Assembly: GCA_025331565.1 (NCBI GenBank)
Contig: JAFREQ010000003.1
Coordinates: 11,277,001-11,341,000 of the forward strand
Length of the DNA stretch: 64,000 bases
Origin: Holacanthus passer
Taxonomy: Eukaryota > Chordata > Actinopteri > Pomacanthidae
Reading direction: 5' to 3'
The translations under genes and the position numbers were made by a program. Below the pieces are notes generated by a model. The model worked only from the letters and a program-made list of their open reading frames with translations, was not told the origin of the DNA and made no database searches. This document shows, piece after piece, positions 37,301 through 56,107 of this stretch; the first letter of the stretch is position 1, and every line of letters begins with the position of its first letter.

Positions 37301-39949
37301 CGTTACTTCAAAGAAGAGCTTCAGGTATTCCTGGGACCAGGCCTCCTGGTACAGCTGTAACAGGCCAAAAATCTCAACATGGGAGCTCCCAACAGACCAG
37401 GCCCAGTCAGGGTAGCTCATTGAAGCAGGGACCTACAATCGGAGGCCACAAGTCTGGAAAAGGAGAACCACTAAGGCCAGGAACTAATTCTACAGTAAAA
37501 TCAAATGGTAATTCAGTGATGAGACCATCATCAGGCGGCCATCCTAAGGTAGGGAGCCAACTTCAGGCAAGACCTGGAGGCACACTCCAGGCAAAAGCTG
37601 GTGGTGTTCCACAGGCCAGGCCTTGTGGGAGGGGCATGCAGGGTCATCCTGGAGGTAGTGGATCCCGACCTCCAGGGATTGGACCTGGTCGGCCTGGTAG
37701 TGGAGGACCAGTACCTGGACGATCAGTTGGTAACGTTGGATCAGGACCTGGAAGACCCAAGTGCACTGTGGTGTCAGAGACCATCTCATCAAAGAATGTT
37801 GGTGGACCCAGACCGGGAGTCCCTCCTCGGCCAGGCATGCCTCACAGACCTGGGATGGCACCCAGACCTGGGATGCCTCTCAGACCAGGAATGCCCTCCA
37901 AACCTGGAATGCCTCCCAGACCTGGAATGCCTCCCAGACCTATGATGAACAGACCACCAGGTAAGAACCAGAGAGAGGATAATAGTATGATATTACCAAA
38001 GAACTGGATTTGTCAATTGTTGACCTTGAGTACACATTTCAGTAGTAGTAACCTTCAGTTATACAGCGCATGTCAGTACAGGATTGCAAAGTGACAACCT
38101 TTGTACAGATTGTTGAAACTAAAAAAACTTTATTATTCCAAATCACGGGGAAACAACAGATTGAATAAATAAAATAACTGAGGACAATAAGGAAACAAGT
38201 GAAAAAAGCCAAAGCAATCCAGTATTGGGCGTAAGAGCTGCAGACACAGCTTGAAAAGAGGTTTTTTGATATACGTAAACTTGTCTCTACTTGCGTATTT
38301 GGTTCATGTTCTTAACTAGAGCAACATAAAAGAGAACATTTAAGTTTAATGTCTGGCTGAGAATTGAGATCGTAACCCTTTGATTTTTAGGGAAATCACT
38401 TGATACTATGAGTTAATATGGCCTTCACTTTGTGCTCTGCATTCTCCCATAGAAACATTCTCTATTGTCACTCAGCTGCAAGACAGGAATTCTGAAGGAC
38501 AAGAATTCTGAAACTGTGTTCATCTGTAATTAAGTAACTTGAACTCAATGACTGCGTTAGTGTCGTGTGTTATTAATGCTATTTTTACACATACAAAGAA
38601 CAATATAAAGAAACTTAAGACATTTTCAGCATCAACTGTTTGCACATGTATTTACAGCTCATACGTAGTGCAATGTAACTGCTGTGTATGATTTCATAGT
38701 ATTGCATTATCTACACAACAAAAAGACATTAATCACTCCTTAAGGCTCATAATTGAACTTAATTTCAGATGAAATACAGTTTCAGAATACAATAAGTTTG
38801 TTGTATGGTGTAACCGCTGTGTTTTTACTATCCATGCCACAATAAACTTCTTTAATTTTGAATCTTGAATAACACATACCCCCGTCAGCAAAACATTGCA
38901 ATCAACACTATAAAACAATGTATTCAATGTTTTAATATAATGTAATATAGTTAACAGCTGCTGACCTTTTGCAAAAGACTGAAACAACACAATCAGTATG
39001 AGAGGGCAAAGGGTTTGTTTGCCAAACTGAATAAAATGTGTCAGCAACACTCAGCAGCCTTTGTTGTTATTCCTGGGTCAGAGAGCAGCGATCTTTCTCA
39101 CACAGATTAAAAAAAACATCAATTCAATGTCATTAACTTTTCACCATTAAACAGACTTTTGTAAACTCAATAATTCACAAATAAGTAGTTTGCTAGTTTT
39201 AACATTCCCTAACTCCTCAAACAAGACTCAGTGTACTCTTCATATAGTGTGTTTACTGTGTATTCATGTGTAGCAAAAGGACAAAATTCAGTACCCTGCA
39301 TATTGAAAATGATTTTTTGTGTGTATTATCCAGGTACAATGCTACCACCCATCACCTCTGCATACAAAAGAAAATATGAGGATGAAGAAGATGACTACGA
39401 CTCAGAAATGGACGATTTTATTGATGATGAAGGTGATGGGCAAGAGGAGATTTCCCGGCACATTAAGGAAATATTTGGCTATGATCGAAACAAGTAAGTG
39501 TTGTTCCTATAGACAGTAGCATGCAAAAATTTCTGTTACTGTGAACAGCCAAGTGAGTAAAAGATGGCCTGATTTCCAAAAAGCATAAAGTTAACGATGA
39601 CTGTGTGGTTAACATAATTCACCATGAAAAAACCTTATTTGCTTTTAATCTCCTCAGATACAGGGATGAGAGTGACTATGCACTTAAATTCATGGAGAGC
39701 AGCTGGAGAGATCTGCAGAAAGAGGAGGCCAGGAGGTAAGATGAAAATAAACTCATACTCCTTAACTCTAATTTATGTACTTTTTGTCCCAAGAACTGAA
39801 ATATTTACCCCCTTTTATTAATGTTATTTTTCTGTATGCCTGTACTTTGCTACTTTAGCCTGAAAATGGCAGTGCAGGAAGATCTGGAGGAGGAGAGAAG
39901 AGAGCAAGAGGAGATTAAAAAGAATGCCAAGAGGAAAAAAAGGAACTGA
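34321..39949 (+). CDS. spty2d1: SPT2 domain-containing protein 1 (histone chaperone)
   Basis: Six coding exons: 34321-34380, 34726-34843, 36347-37960, 39334-39493, 39658-39735 and 39859-39949 (2121 nt, 706 aa; human 685 aa). All joins are GT..AG and keep frame. The start MDFDNILDIASQNQG matches the human start MDF; an ATG lies directly before it (34318). Exon 2 gives PKRYSLQAGPPKKDP. Exon 3 encodes a basic coiled segment, NFADLLKLAEKKQFQPVE, a long Ser/Lys- then Gly/Pro-rich disordered part, and KCTVVSETISSKN. The conserved SPT2 domain is residues about 598-706: an acidic run, DSEMDDFIDDEG, QEEISRHIKEIFGYDRNK, DESDYALKFMESSW. SPT2 proteins bind histone H3-H4 through this C-terminal region and act in transcription-coupled chromatin turnover in the nucleus. 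The frame open upstream of 36347 is intron and transposon, not protein. Confidence 0.96.
34870..36256 (-). mobile_element. Tc1/mariner-like transposon, inactive, long inverted ends
   Basis: The element runs TA to TA. The left end TACAATGGGGTCCAAATG and the right end (reverse strand TACAGTAGGGTCCAAACA) are inverted repeats. Similarity continues inward for about 300 bp (34870 to about 35180 and about 35945 to 36256). Between them, on the minus strand, are remnants of a Tc1 transposase: W-E-K-x-x-L-F-T-D-E-S-Q-F near 35565, VGRLHQIDSTLTKEKNHSIL near 35380, GKGFILQQNN near 35300 and S-P-D-L-D-S near 35225. Several stops and frameshifts break it. It sits in intron 2 of spty2d1, opposite to the gene, and is not expected to move on its own. 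Confidence 0.85.
37816..37944 (+). repeat. In-frame Gly-Met-Pro-x-Arg-Pro repeat
   Basis: An 18-bp tandem unit inside spty2d1 exon 3 encodes about seven copies of a GMPxRP-type hexapeptide. Variable positions are H, L, S and P, with one A in place of P. Units differ by single bases. Unit length is a multiple of three, so copy changes would not break the frame. Confidence 0.8.
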
Positions 39950-41308
39950 AGCCCCTTTGCTGTTGAGATGAATAAAAAAAAAGGCTGTCTCCTGAAAGAC
40001 AGGGCAGTGGGTCTACCGACACATGAAGCCCAGTTACATGTCTAAAAAAAGGCCTCTTTTGCTTTTTCTCTGCTTCTCTCTTTATGTTCAGACAAATACG
40101 GAGTGAAGTGACACATGACATTGGCTCAAGAGGAAAAGTGAAGAATTTTAGTCAAAGACAAAATATGCACAAATCACTCGGGCATTAGGCCATTAGGATG
40201 TGATGACAAGTTCTCACATTTTCCCTGCTATATTATTTATTTCCCCCACCAAGTCCAGGGTTTACACTGTCAACAGTCCCATTTTCTCAAAGGAACTGAG
40301 CTGCAAAGAGAACTATAAATATGGAAGAGTGTGATTTTTTTTTTTTTTTAGACTAACAATGACATACAATCTCAAGTGTTGATAACATGCTATTTTTGAG
40401 CAGAAGTTATTGCATATTTTTCCAAACAGACTTTGATTGTAAAGTCAATTGAATATGCAGAAAACATGATGTGTTGTGTGTTTGTCTTTAAAATGATTTG
40501 AGAGAAATGATTGCATAAAGGATTTTATTTAATTGTCTGGTTTGTTGTCAATGTTTTCTCAGTATGACAATCATAGTAATATATACAGAATTTAGGTTCT
40601 ACCACAAATGTCAATTGTAGAAGATGATATGATTAGTATTTTGTTGTAGTGGGGTGGCATAGCTTTCCCGTCCATTTTGTGATAAAAGCACCAATTTTTG
40701 GTTCATATATAGCTTCATATATTTAGAAGAAATCTGGATATTAGGCCATTGCAGACTGATTGAAGACTGAACACTTTGTCTACCACCAAACTGCTGTTTT
40801 CATTTCGGGACCATAAATATTATTTACACAAAAGTTTAGGTGAAAAATGATTTATTAAAATGGGAGGCAATAATAAATGCAAGAAAATGGTGAGATTGTC
40901 TTTGCATAGCGAGTACAGATAGACGTGATCATAGGCCTGGTAACAATGTGTACTGAAGCCATAAACTGTAATTGTTGTATTCTATTTGAACCATCCTATC
41001 AGAAACAGATTTATTGCTAAGTGGGTTTTCACATACAAGGAATGAACTTGGTGTTTTGGTGCCATAACCATAAACACAAGTGGAGACATAACATACAATA
41101 TACTCTGACTCTAACATTGCACCACCATAAAACACCTTCTGTGGGCCTTTTGTTCCCTCTTGGCTTGCCGTACTTGACGCACCAGGTGGGTGGGGCTTCG
41201 TTTCAATTAGCAACTCCTGAAAGTTTGAGGAAGTTTGTTTTGACAACTGAGGCTGAAGAGGCCAAAATCAGAGAGACTTTAAGGATTTCATTTGTCGTAA
41301 TTCAATAG
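39950..41308. other. spty2d1 3' UTR and spty2d1-uevld spacer
   Basis: No coding sequence. Candidate poly(A) signals AATAAA occur at 39971-39976, very close to the stop codon, and at 40872-40877. The second would give a 3' UTR of about 0.95 kb and seems more likely. The last 150 bp before the uevld ATG include a GC-rich patch (GTGGGTGGGGC near 41186), a plausible uevld promoter element. Confidence 0.45.
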
Positions 41309-44300
41309 ATGGACCTCCGTTCAGAGAAAGTACAGCGGATCCTCTCCAAGGTGAGTTATTTACAGAATGACCAACTGTTTTGGTATCGATGCCGGCTAGC
41401 ATAACAGGCTAATTCATATATGGTACTGACAGGCTTCACCAACTGGTTGAACCAGCTCTGTTACTTAGCATGTCCTGGAAAAATTAACACGGAAATATGG
41501 TACAATGTGAGTGGAAAACAAACTGCTACTTTTACCAAACAAATCCAGTGATGGGAAGGCTCATGATGAAAATGAAATCACTGCCCATCTCAGGGCTTCA
41601 TAAAGCTAATGCAATACACATGTCCGTGGAAAGCTAATCCGTAGTCCTTCTGTCATCCTATCCTTCAGTATTTGCTGTTAAAGTGTCCATGAGCTAAAAA
41701 ATACATTTAGTTTCAGTGTTCCTGGTTGAGCCTTTAGTATTTGAACAGTGTACAGAAAAGCTCATTAGAACGTGTGATGGGAAGCAGCATGATAACATCA
41801 TAAAACCCTGAATGATCTACTGAACCATTAAAATACTTGTCGGTGTAATAAATTGACTCTTGACTGATCGAGTGATTGATTTTAACGTTGATGATTTTTT
41901 GAAGATGAAGAATGAATCGACATTATTATGGTTTTATGACAAGGATTAAAAATGGATGGGCTGAAGCTGTGTTTTTACGCCTCCCTTATTTTCAAACATT
42001 AATCTCTTGCCATATACATATACACACACCTTCATATGCTGTGTGTACACATCTTCAACACAGTGACCACAGATGAGTCTTGTCTTTTTACTTTATTAGT
42101 ACAAATTCCATGATGTCGCTGTTGAGGAGCTGCAGAAAATCCATCGCATCTACCCTGGAATGAAACCATGCACAGGCACATACAGTGAGTTTTTCTTGAG
42201 ATACACACTTGGTTGTTCTTTTATAGACCTCTACATGTATCACATCTGTTTCTTGCTGAGAACTGACTGCTCCTGTTGTCAATTTCAGCGTTTACTGACA
42301 GCACCCAAAAAGACCTCCTGAAATTAATCGGTAACCTCCCTGTCCAGTATGAAGGTAAGTCTGACCTCTGACACCACAGACTGTCCAAATAAAGGAGCTT
42401 AGCATGTCATGTGTGAGGCCATTATTTTGTACTGATGACAGTGTGTCTATCTTAAGGCCGCTCCTACAACTTCCCCATTCAGTTGTGGTTGATGGACTCA
42501 TTCCCCTTCACTCCTCCCATATGCCTCCTGAGACCAACCCCTAACATGGTCATTAGAGAGGGAAAGCATGTTGACGCTCGAGGACGGCTCTACCTGCCGG
42601 GGCTGCACAACTGGGATTATGTAAGGTTTCATACTTTTTGGGTGAAATTTAAGATAAGTTAAGATAAACCTTTATTCATCCCTCAGTGGGGAAATTTGCA
42701 GAAGTGTGTTTCCGCCCGTTAAAATCACATAAGTTCCTCAGATGTTTTTATTAATTTTGCTGTGTTTTTTTTTTTAACAGCCCAAGTCATCTGTGGTGGG
42801 TCTTCTGACTGAGATGATTGCCAAGTTTGAGGAGGATCCTCCACTGTCCTCAAAGACCACAGGAGACACTAAAGACCCCCATGACCTTCTGGCTTTTGTC
42901 TCTAATTTCCAGATCAATGATGGTGCTTCACTTGATATGTAGCTTTGCTGTTGATGATCCATAATCAGATTATTGTATGCTATTGTCAGCTTAACTTGTG
43001 TCTCTTTCAGGTGGAATCCGACATCACGATCAACCGATCAACAAAGTGGCAGTTATTGGGGGAGGAGATTTAGGAATGGCATCAGTGATGAGCATTTTAT
43101 CGAAGGTAATCACCTTTTTGCATTAAACTGTGTCAGGGATTTTCATTTAAATTGCATATTTTACCAGCTTGAATTAAAATGTGAAATTCTCATGTTCTAA
43201 TGCCAATTCCATTTTTTTTCTTCTAATTTTCATCCAGTGTAAAGTGGATAAACTTGTTTTCATTGACGTCGCTGAGAGTTCCACCAAGGGTGGCAGTACA
43301 GACCTTGAGATTTTCAGTCTGCCAAAGCTGGAGGTATCCAGAGGTACGTCACTTTCTGCACTGTCACACAGTAACATGGAAGTGTGTCTTGGCTGTGTCA
43401 TCACTGATGTCAGATTGTTTACAAGGTGACTGGCATTGTGCTTAGGGAGACTGTCCTTGATGACTCGCCTCTATGACAGCAAGCATTCACTAAATCCCAA
43501 CCAGCTGCTGTGCTGTAGCTGACCCTGATCTTTGAGCCATCAGAAAGATCACTTTAAGCTTTGACTGTTTCTTTTCATAGGGTTTGCTGTTAGATGTATG
43601 CAGGATATAACTAATGATGACTTTTCTTTTTTAGATATTTCAGCCTCTGCGGGCTCCAGGGTCGTTGTGGTGACAGCAAATTCATGGAGCAGCGAGCAGT
43701 CGTATGCAAGTGTGGTTCAGACTAATGTGGACTTGTATAGAGGAATCATCCCAAATCTGGCGCGTCTCAGCCCCCATGCAATAATGCTCATCGCTTCACA
43801 ACCAGGTTGGTGCTGGAGAACAAGACACTACCTCAAAGGAATGAACCACTCTGCTCATAAACCTTTTCCATATTGTCAACTCTCTTCTCTTTGTTGTCCA
43901 ATTTCAGTGGACATCATGACCCATGTTGCCTGGAGGCAGAGTGGACTGCCGCCAACACGGGTGATTGGAGCGGGGTGTAACCTGGACTCAGAACGACTTA
44001 GTCATGTTCTGGATATTAATCTGAACATTCACAAACCTGCCTGGGTCATAGGAGAACTTTCCGACAACAAAGGTGAGCCAAAAAGGATCAATTAGATATT
44101 TACATGAAGGACTCGTGTTGCATTATGGGGAATGTCTGACTTTCCACAGACTGCTCTTCCATTCATGACACAAATTTCCTATGTGCTTCATTCCTCCCTC
44201 ACTTGTTGTCTTTTCATTGTTTGACTTTCATTTATTGTTTTGTTTTTAATTGTATTGGCATAAACCAGTAATGCTGCACTACCTGCTCATCAAGTGCGTT

Positions 44301-45313
44301 CCTTCCATTCTCAAGTTTGTGAATGACTCACACCATTGAGCATGTCAATGTTTTTGTCTTGCAGTTGCTGTGATGAGTAACACTGGACTCAACACCAGTG
44401 TACAGCCAGAGATTGCATCAGGATCTGGCACTACCAAACCATTGTTAGACAGGTACCTGCGTAATTTAGTATGACCTGGAGCAAAGGATTTATTTGTGGT
44501 TGAATCAACTGAATCTGAACACAAGTGCTGTTGCTAGACGTTTTAGGAATTTAAAGAATTAGATGGGATTAGAAAATTAGCCACCTGTGATGGTTTTCGC
44601 ATTACAATTTCAATTTTAAAAGCACACATTTTTCTAATGCACATTTTTCTGTGCTTGTAGAGCATTTGAGATCATGAAGAATCGAGGCCAGCGGTCGTGG
44701 TCTGTGGGTCTGTCCATTGCTGACATCACAAACAGTGTCCTGACAGATAAGAATAAGACCCACTCTGTCTCCACACTGGCCCAGGTAAAACCACTCAGTG
44801 TCCCATATTAAAACAATAGTATTCTCACTGTCAACCTCACTATTATCATGTGTTATGTGTTCTGTCGCACATTTCCCTAAGTGTATAAAATCAGTAGCAT
44901 CAGTGCTTAACACTGAAGTGAAGTTGTAGTTGTAGTCTTATCCACAGTTGACAAAAAGACCTTTGCCTGAACGTATGACTTTTAAGAACTAATGTTTTAG
45001 GGTGTGAAGGCAATGACACAGCTAAAGGAAATGAAAATGTATTATTAAGTCATGTGAACAGTACATGCTTTTGCATGGATGAGCGGTGCATGTATTCATC
45101 GATTATAGAAGATGTTACAGCTTCATCTGTGCTCTCTCTTTGCCTTAGGGCTGGGGTGGCATAGGTGCAGAGGTGTTCCTCAGTTTGCCGTGCATCATGG
45201 GAGCAAATGGTTCGACACGCTTGGCTGGAGTGTCACTCGGACAGGAGGAAGACTCTAAGCTGAGGGACAGCGTCACCTCCCTTACTAACCTCATGACTCA
45301 GCTCAGAATATGA
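41309..45313 (+). CDS. uevld: UEV and lactate/malate dehydrogenase domain protein
   Basis: Twelve coding exons: 41309-41350, 42100-42184, 42289-42354, 42457-42620, 42781-42922, 43011-43105, 43238-43343, 43635-43805, 43908-44072, 44365-44452, 44661-44784 and 45149-45313 (1413 nt, 470 aa; human 471 aa). All joins are GT..AG and in frame. The start MDLRSEKVQRILSKYKF aligns with the human start. Residues 1 to about 145 form a ubiquitin E2-variant domain like TSG101; Tyr110 in R-L-Y-L-P replaces the E2 catalytic Cys, so it can bind but not transfer ubiquitin. From about 176 there is an LDH/MDH fold with nucleotide motif GGGDLG (183-188) and D317-S-E-R320 matching the LDH Asp/Arg pair. The LDH proton-acceptor His is Leu341 here (G-E-L-S-D), so ordinary dehydrogenase activity is unlikely. 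Cellular role is poorly known; endosomal sorting is inferred from the TSG101-like domain. Confidence 0.96.
42650..42710. repeat. Retroposon 3'-tail-like fragment in uevld intron 4
   Basis: AAGATAAGTTAAGATAAACC, then TTTATTCATCCCTCAGTGGG and GAAATTTGC, resembles a word very frequent in teleost genomes at the 3' ends of LINE/SINE copies. Only about 60 bp is recognisable. The family assignment is from memory. Confidence 0.4.
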
Positions 45314-46123
45314 TTGTACTCCCGTAGTCTGGGAGCAGCAGCTGCTTACTGACAGGGCACTTTTCCAGTCAACACACCGTCAGCAGAGCTGACTCAGGCT
45401 GACTGTGCCTGTGCTGAAGTTGAATGCAGTTTCAGTTAGCTGCTTAGACTGGAATCTTGAAGTAATGGACAAAATTGCTGTCCTAAATATGCAGAATTTA
45501 ATCATAAGAGTTGTTTCTATATTTTTGTTGGATACTATATGTTGAATGTGGACATCAATATTGACCAATATAAATGTACAAATAGCATTTTTTGTATTTA
45601 AAGGTACCAGAACTGAGAAATTATTCTCTTTCTCTCACACAAAATTTGCAATTTGGAACATGTTACATGAATGCACTGTTATATTTTTGAACGCCATGAG
45701 ATTCTATGCAAAAGCATCTAAAGAATAATGATGCTCCTAGTTTTGAAGAACTCTATTTTTGTCAGCACAGTTCTAGTTGATTTGGCCTACACTACTTTAC
45801 TGACAATGTGCACTATAATGGAATACTAATTATTTTTCTAACCCATCCTTTAAGTCCTTTGGAGAAAATCAGGGTGTTGTCGGATGAGTATATGATATAA
45901 TACAGGGTGCTGGTGTTGACTCAGTACATGAATGAAGTACTATTATGTTTTGTATTTTAATTACCCCTTTTGCCATCTTAGTGCTGTTTCCATATTTAAT
46001 GACAATATGACAAAGCTTATGAAATGCCTTTATATTTAAATCACCTTTGTTCTGTTTTGTTTACTTTGTGCGGAATACTTTACACAGCTAGAACCTAAGA
46101 TATGTACAAGTTTGTGGGTGTGC

Positions 46124-46129
46124 AATAAA
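46124..46129 (+). terminator. Candidate uevld poly(A) signal
   Basis: AATAAA about 810 nt after the uevld stop codon, followed within 40 nt by a TG-rich patch. No transcript evidence is available. Confidence 0.4.
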
Positions 46130-47936
46130 TATCTGAAACCAAATGCGCATCGTCTCTGTGGAAAAGAGAAGACAACAGACAACTGAAGTTTATCTCTTTT
46201 ATGAAACTCAAATATGTAGTTGCATAAATGTACACAAGCTTTGGTCTGAGTCCCAGCATCACTGATGTCAACCAGAACTGTAAAAGGAGCAGTGATGTAC
46301 ACTTGGTGGTCAGTTCACGTGTCTAAAGATACTCCAACAGGCCAAACAGACTTGTGTGCAGGCCAAGATCCAAGTTCTTGGGTCAGAATCGCAGCAATGA
46401 GACCAAAGTTCATGAACAGTAAAACAAACATTAACGTCACTCCTTAAAATTAAATGTTTTTTGCAGTAACCTGGAGCTCCATTAGAAAACAGCTGAATAC
46501 TTGAGAGAATTGCAAAAACCTCCTTCTAATGACAAAGGTCAGTGCAAAAAACAAAACTGATGTTAAGACATAGTTTAGAACGTAATATATAACTGTATGA
46601 AAAGACAATATAAACATGTTTGACTATTAGGTCCTTGTACAATATATTATGGCTCAACTTCCATTTCTCAAGAATGTTTGCTCTGACACCACAGTCACTG
46701 TCAGTGGCTCTAAAACATGACTGTGCATATCAATGAATTTAGCTTTGATTCATTCGCTTCCCTCCCGAGTTCATCAACAATACAGAACAGTGTAATACAG
46801 GGTCTGTCCTTGTGTTCTTAACTCTAGATTATTGTATCATTTGATGCATTCTAAATGTAGAAATGACTATGTGCACATTCATTAATAGGAATTCTAGACT
46901 TTATGTCATTGTCAGAACTAGTCTTCCCAAAAGCCTCCTTAAAATCAATTACTGTCAATCTGTCTGTAACCACTAGATGGAGCTGCTCTTCATAAATATT
47001 GTGATATAGATTTTTACTGTAACTCAATATTGTGCTGACAATATGTTGACTTCATTAAATCTGCCTCTTAGGTCTTATACTTCCACCTTATTTAGCCTTG
47101 ATACATGCATGTATATATATGAAACGATACATTATTGCTCTGAAATCAAGTGTGAAACAAACAGATATAACACTGAAACCATTCCTTTGAAATTGACAGC
47201 ATCCTAAAATATCCATTTAAAACATTAAAAAAAAGCAGCAAAACACCCACAGAGTACCCACTGCTACCTGCTAATGACCTGGCCGGGCTTCGTGTGAATG
47301 GAACTAGCTTCAGTATTTACACCAGTGACATATTGCACCATGTCTTCCCTGTTGCTGGTGGTTACAACTTTAAAAGTTTGCATGCGAACTGCTTTGGTGC
47401 AACCTGGTTTAGTGGTCCTTTGTTATCAAGTATTGACCTAGAGATACAGTAAACAAACAGTGTTATAATAACAGTTACTCGTTGCAGTTTGACATACTGC
47501 TATGATGCGTGAGCCTGCTCACAGTTTACCAGAAAATGCGGTATGAATGTATAGGCTTTGGGTGCTTTAGCAAAGATGGCAGTATTCTGCAGCCTCAAAA
47601 GCCCTTGTGTTAGGAGTTGCTACCGTTGGTGCACTGCGCTCAGGTTAAGTCACTTTGTTGGATCAAACTGGAGATGAAGCAATGGTGAAACACACAGCTG
47701 GTATTAGATCACCTTTCTCTGTAAATTTCTAATTAACATCCATGAAATTGAAAACCCAAATCTGGTCTGACACACCAACAAGACCAGGCGAGTTAATACA
47801 CTCATGTTTTGTGCAGCAAATAGTAACTCAGACAGCAGTTTTAAATACAAATTTGACACTTAGAAAAGTTAACTGCTCTTGCAAAAAAAGGTGCAAGTAT
47901 CACAGAAATCTGTACATATCAATGAAAAAGTCCTTT

Positions 47937-47965
47937 CACACACACGCACACACACACACACACAC
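47937..47965. repeat. (CA)n microsatellite
   Basis: CA units with one CG interruption. Confidence 0.85.
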
Positions 47966-48094
47966 TTTGACACACTGAATAGCTACTGGCCTTTCACCTC
48001 TTCAGTGGCTCTGAAGAGCATTAACAAGCATTAACAGCAGGGAGTCTGAATCATATTGGCAAAATCAGTAACACTCAAATAGTATGACAAAACT

Positions 48095-56107
<8,013 letters not shown>

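Larger units (their letters stand above)
45314..48094. other. Convergent 3' flanks of uevld and usp6nl-like
   Basis: No coding sequence recognised. An AATAAA at 46124-46129 is a candidate poly(A) signal for uevld, giving a 3' UTR of about 0.8 kb. A (CA)n run lies at 47937-47965. The right part should contain the 3' UTR of the minus-strand usp6nl-like gene, whose end I could not fix. Confidence 0.45.

Noticed and set aside
37544..37964. Alternative and minus-strand frames over the Gly/Pro-rich part of spty2d1
   Set aside because: Caused by the low-complexity repeat; the frame joined to the SPT2 domain is the real one.
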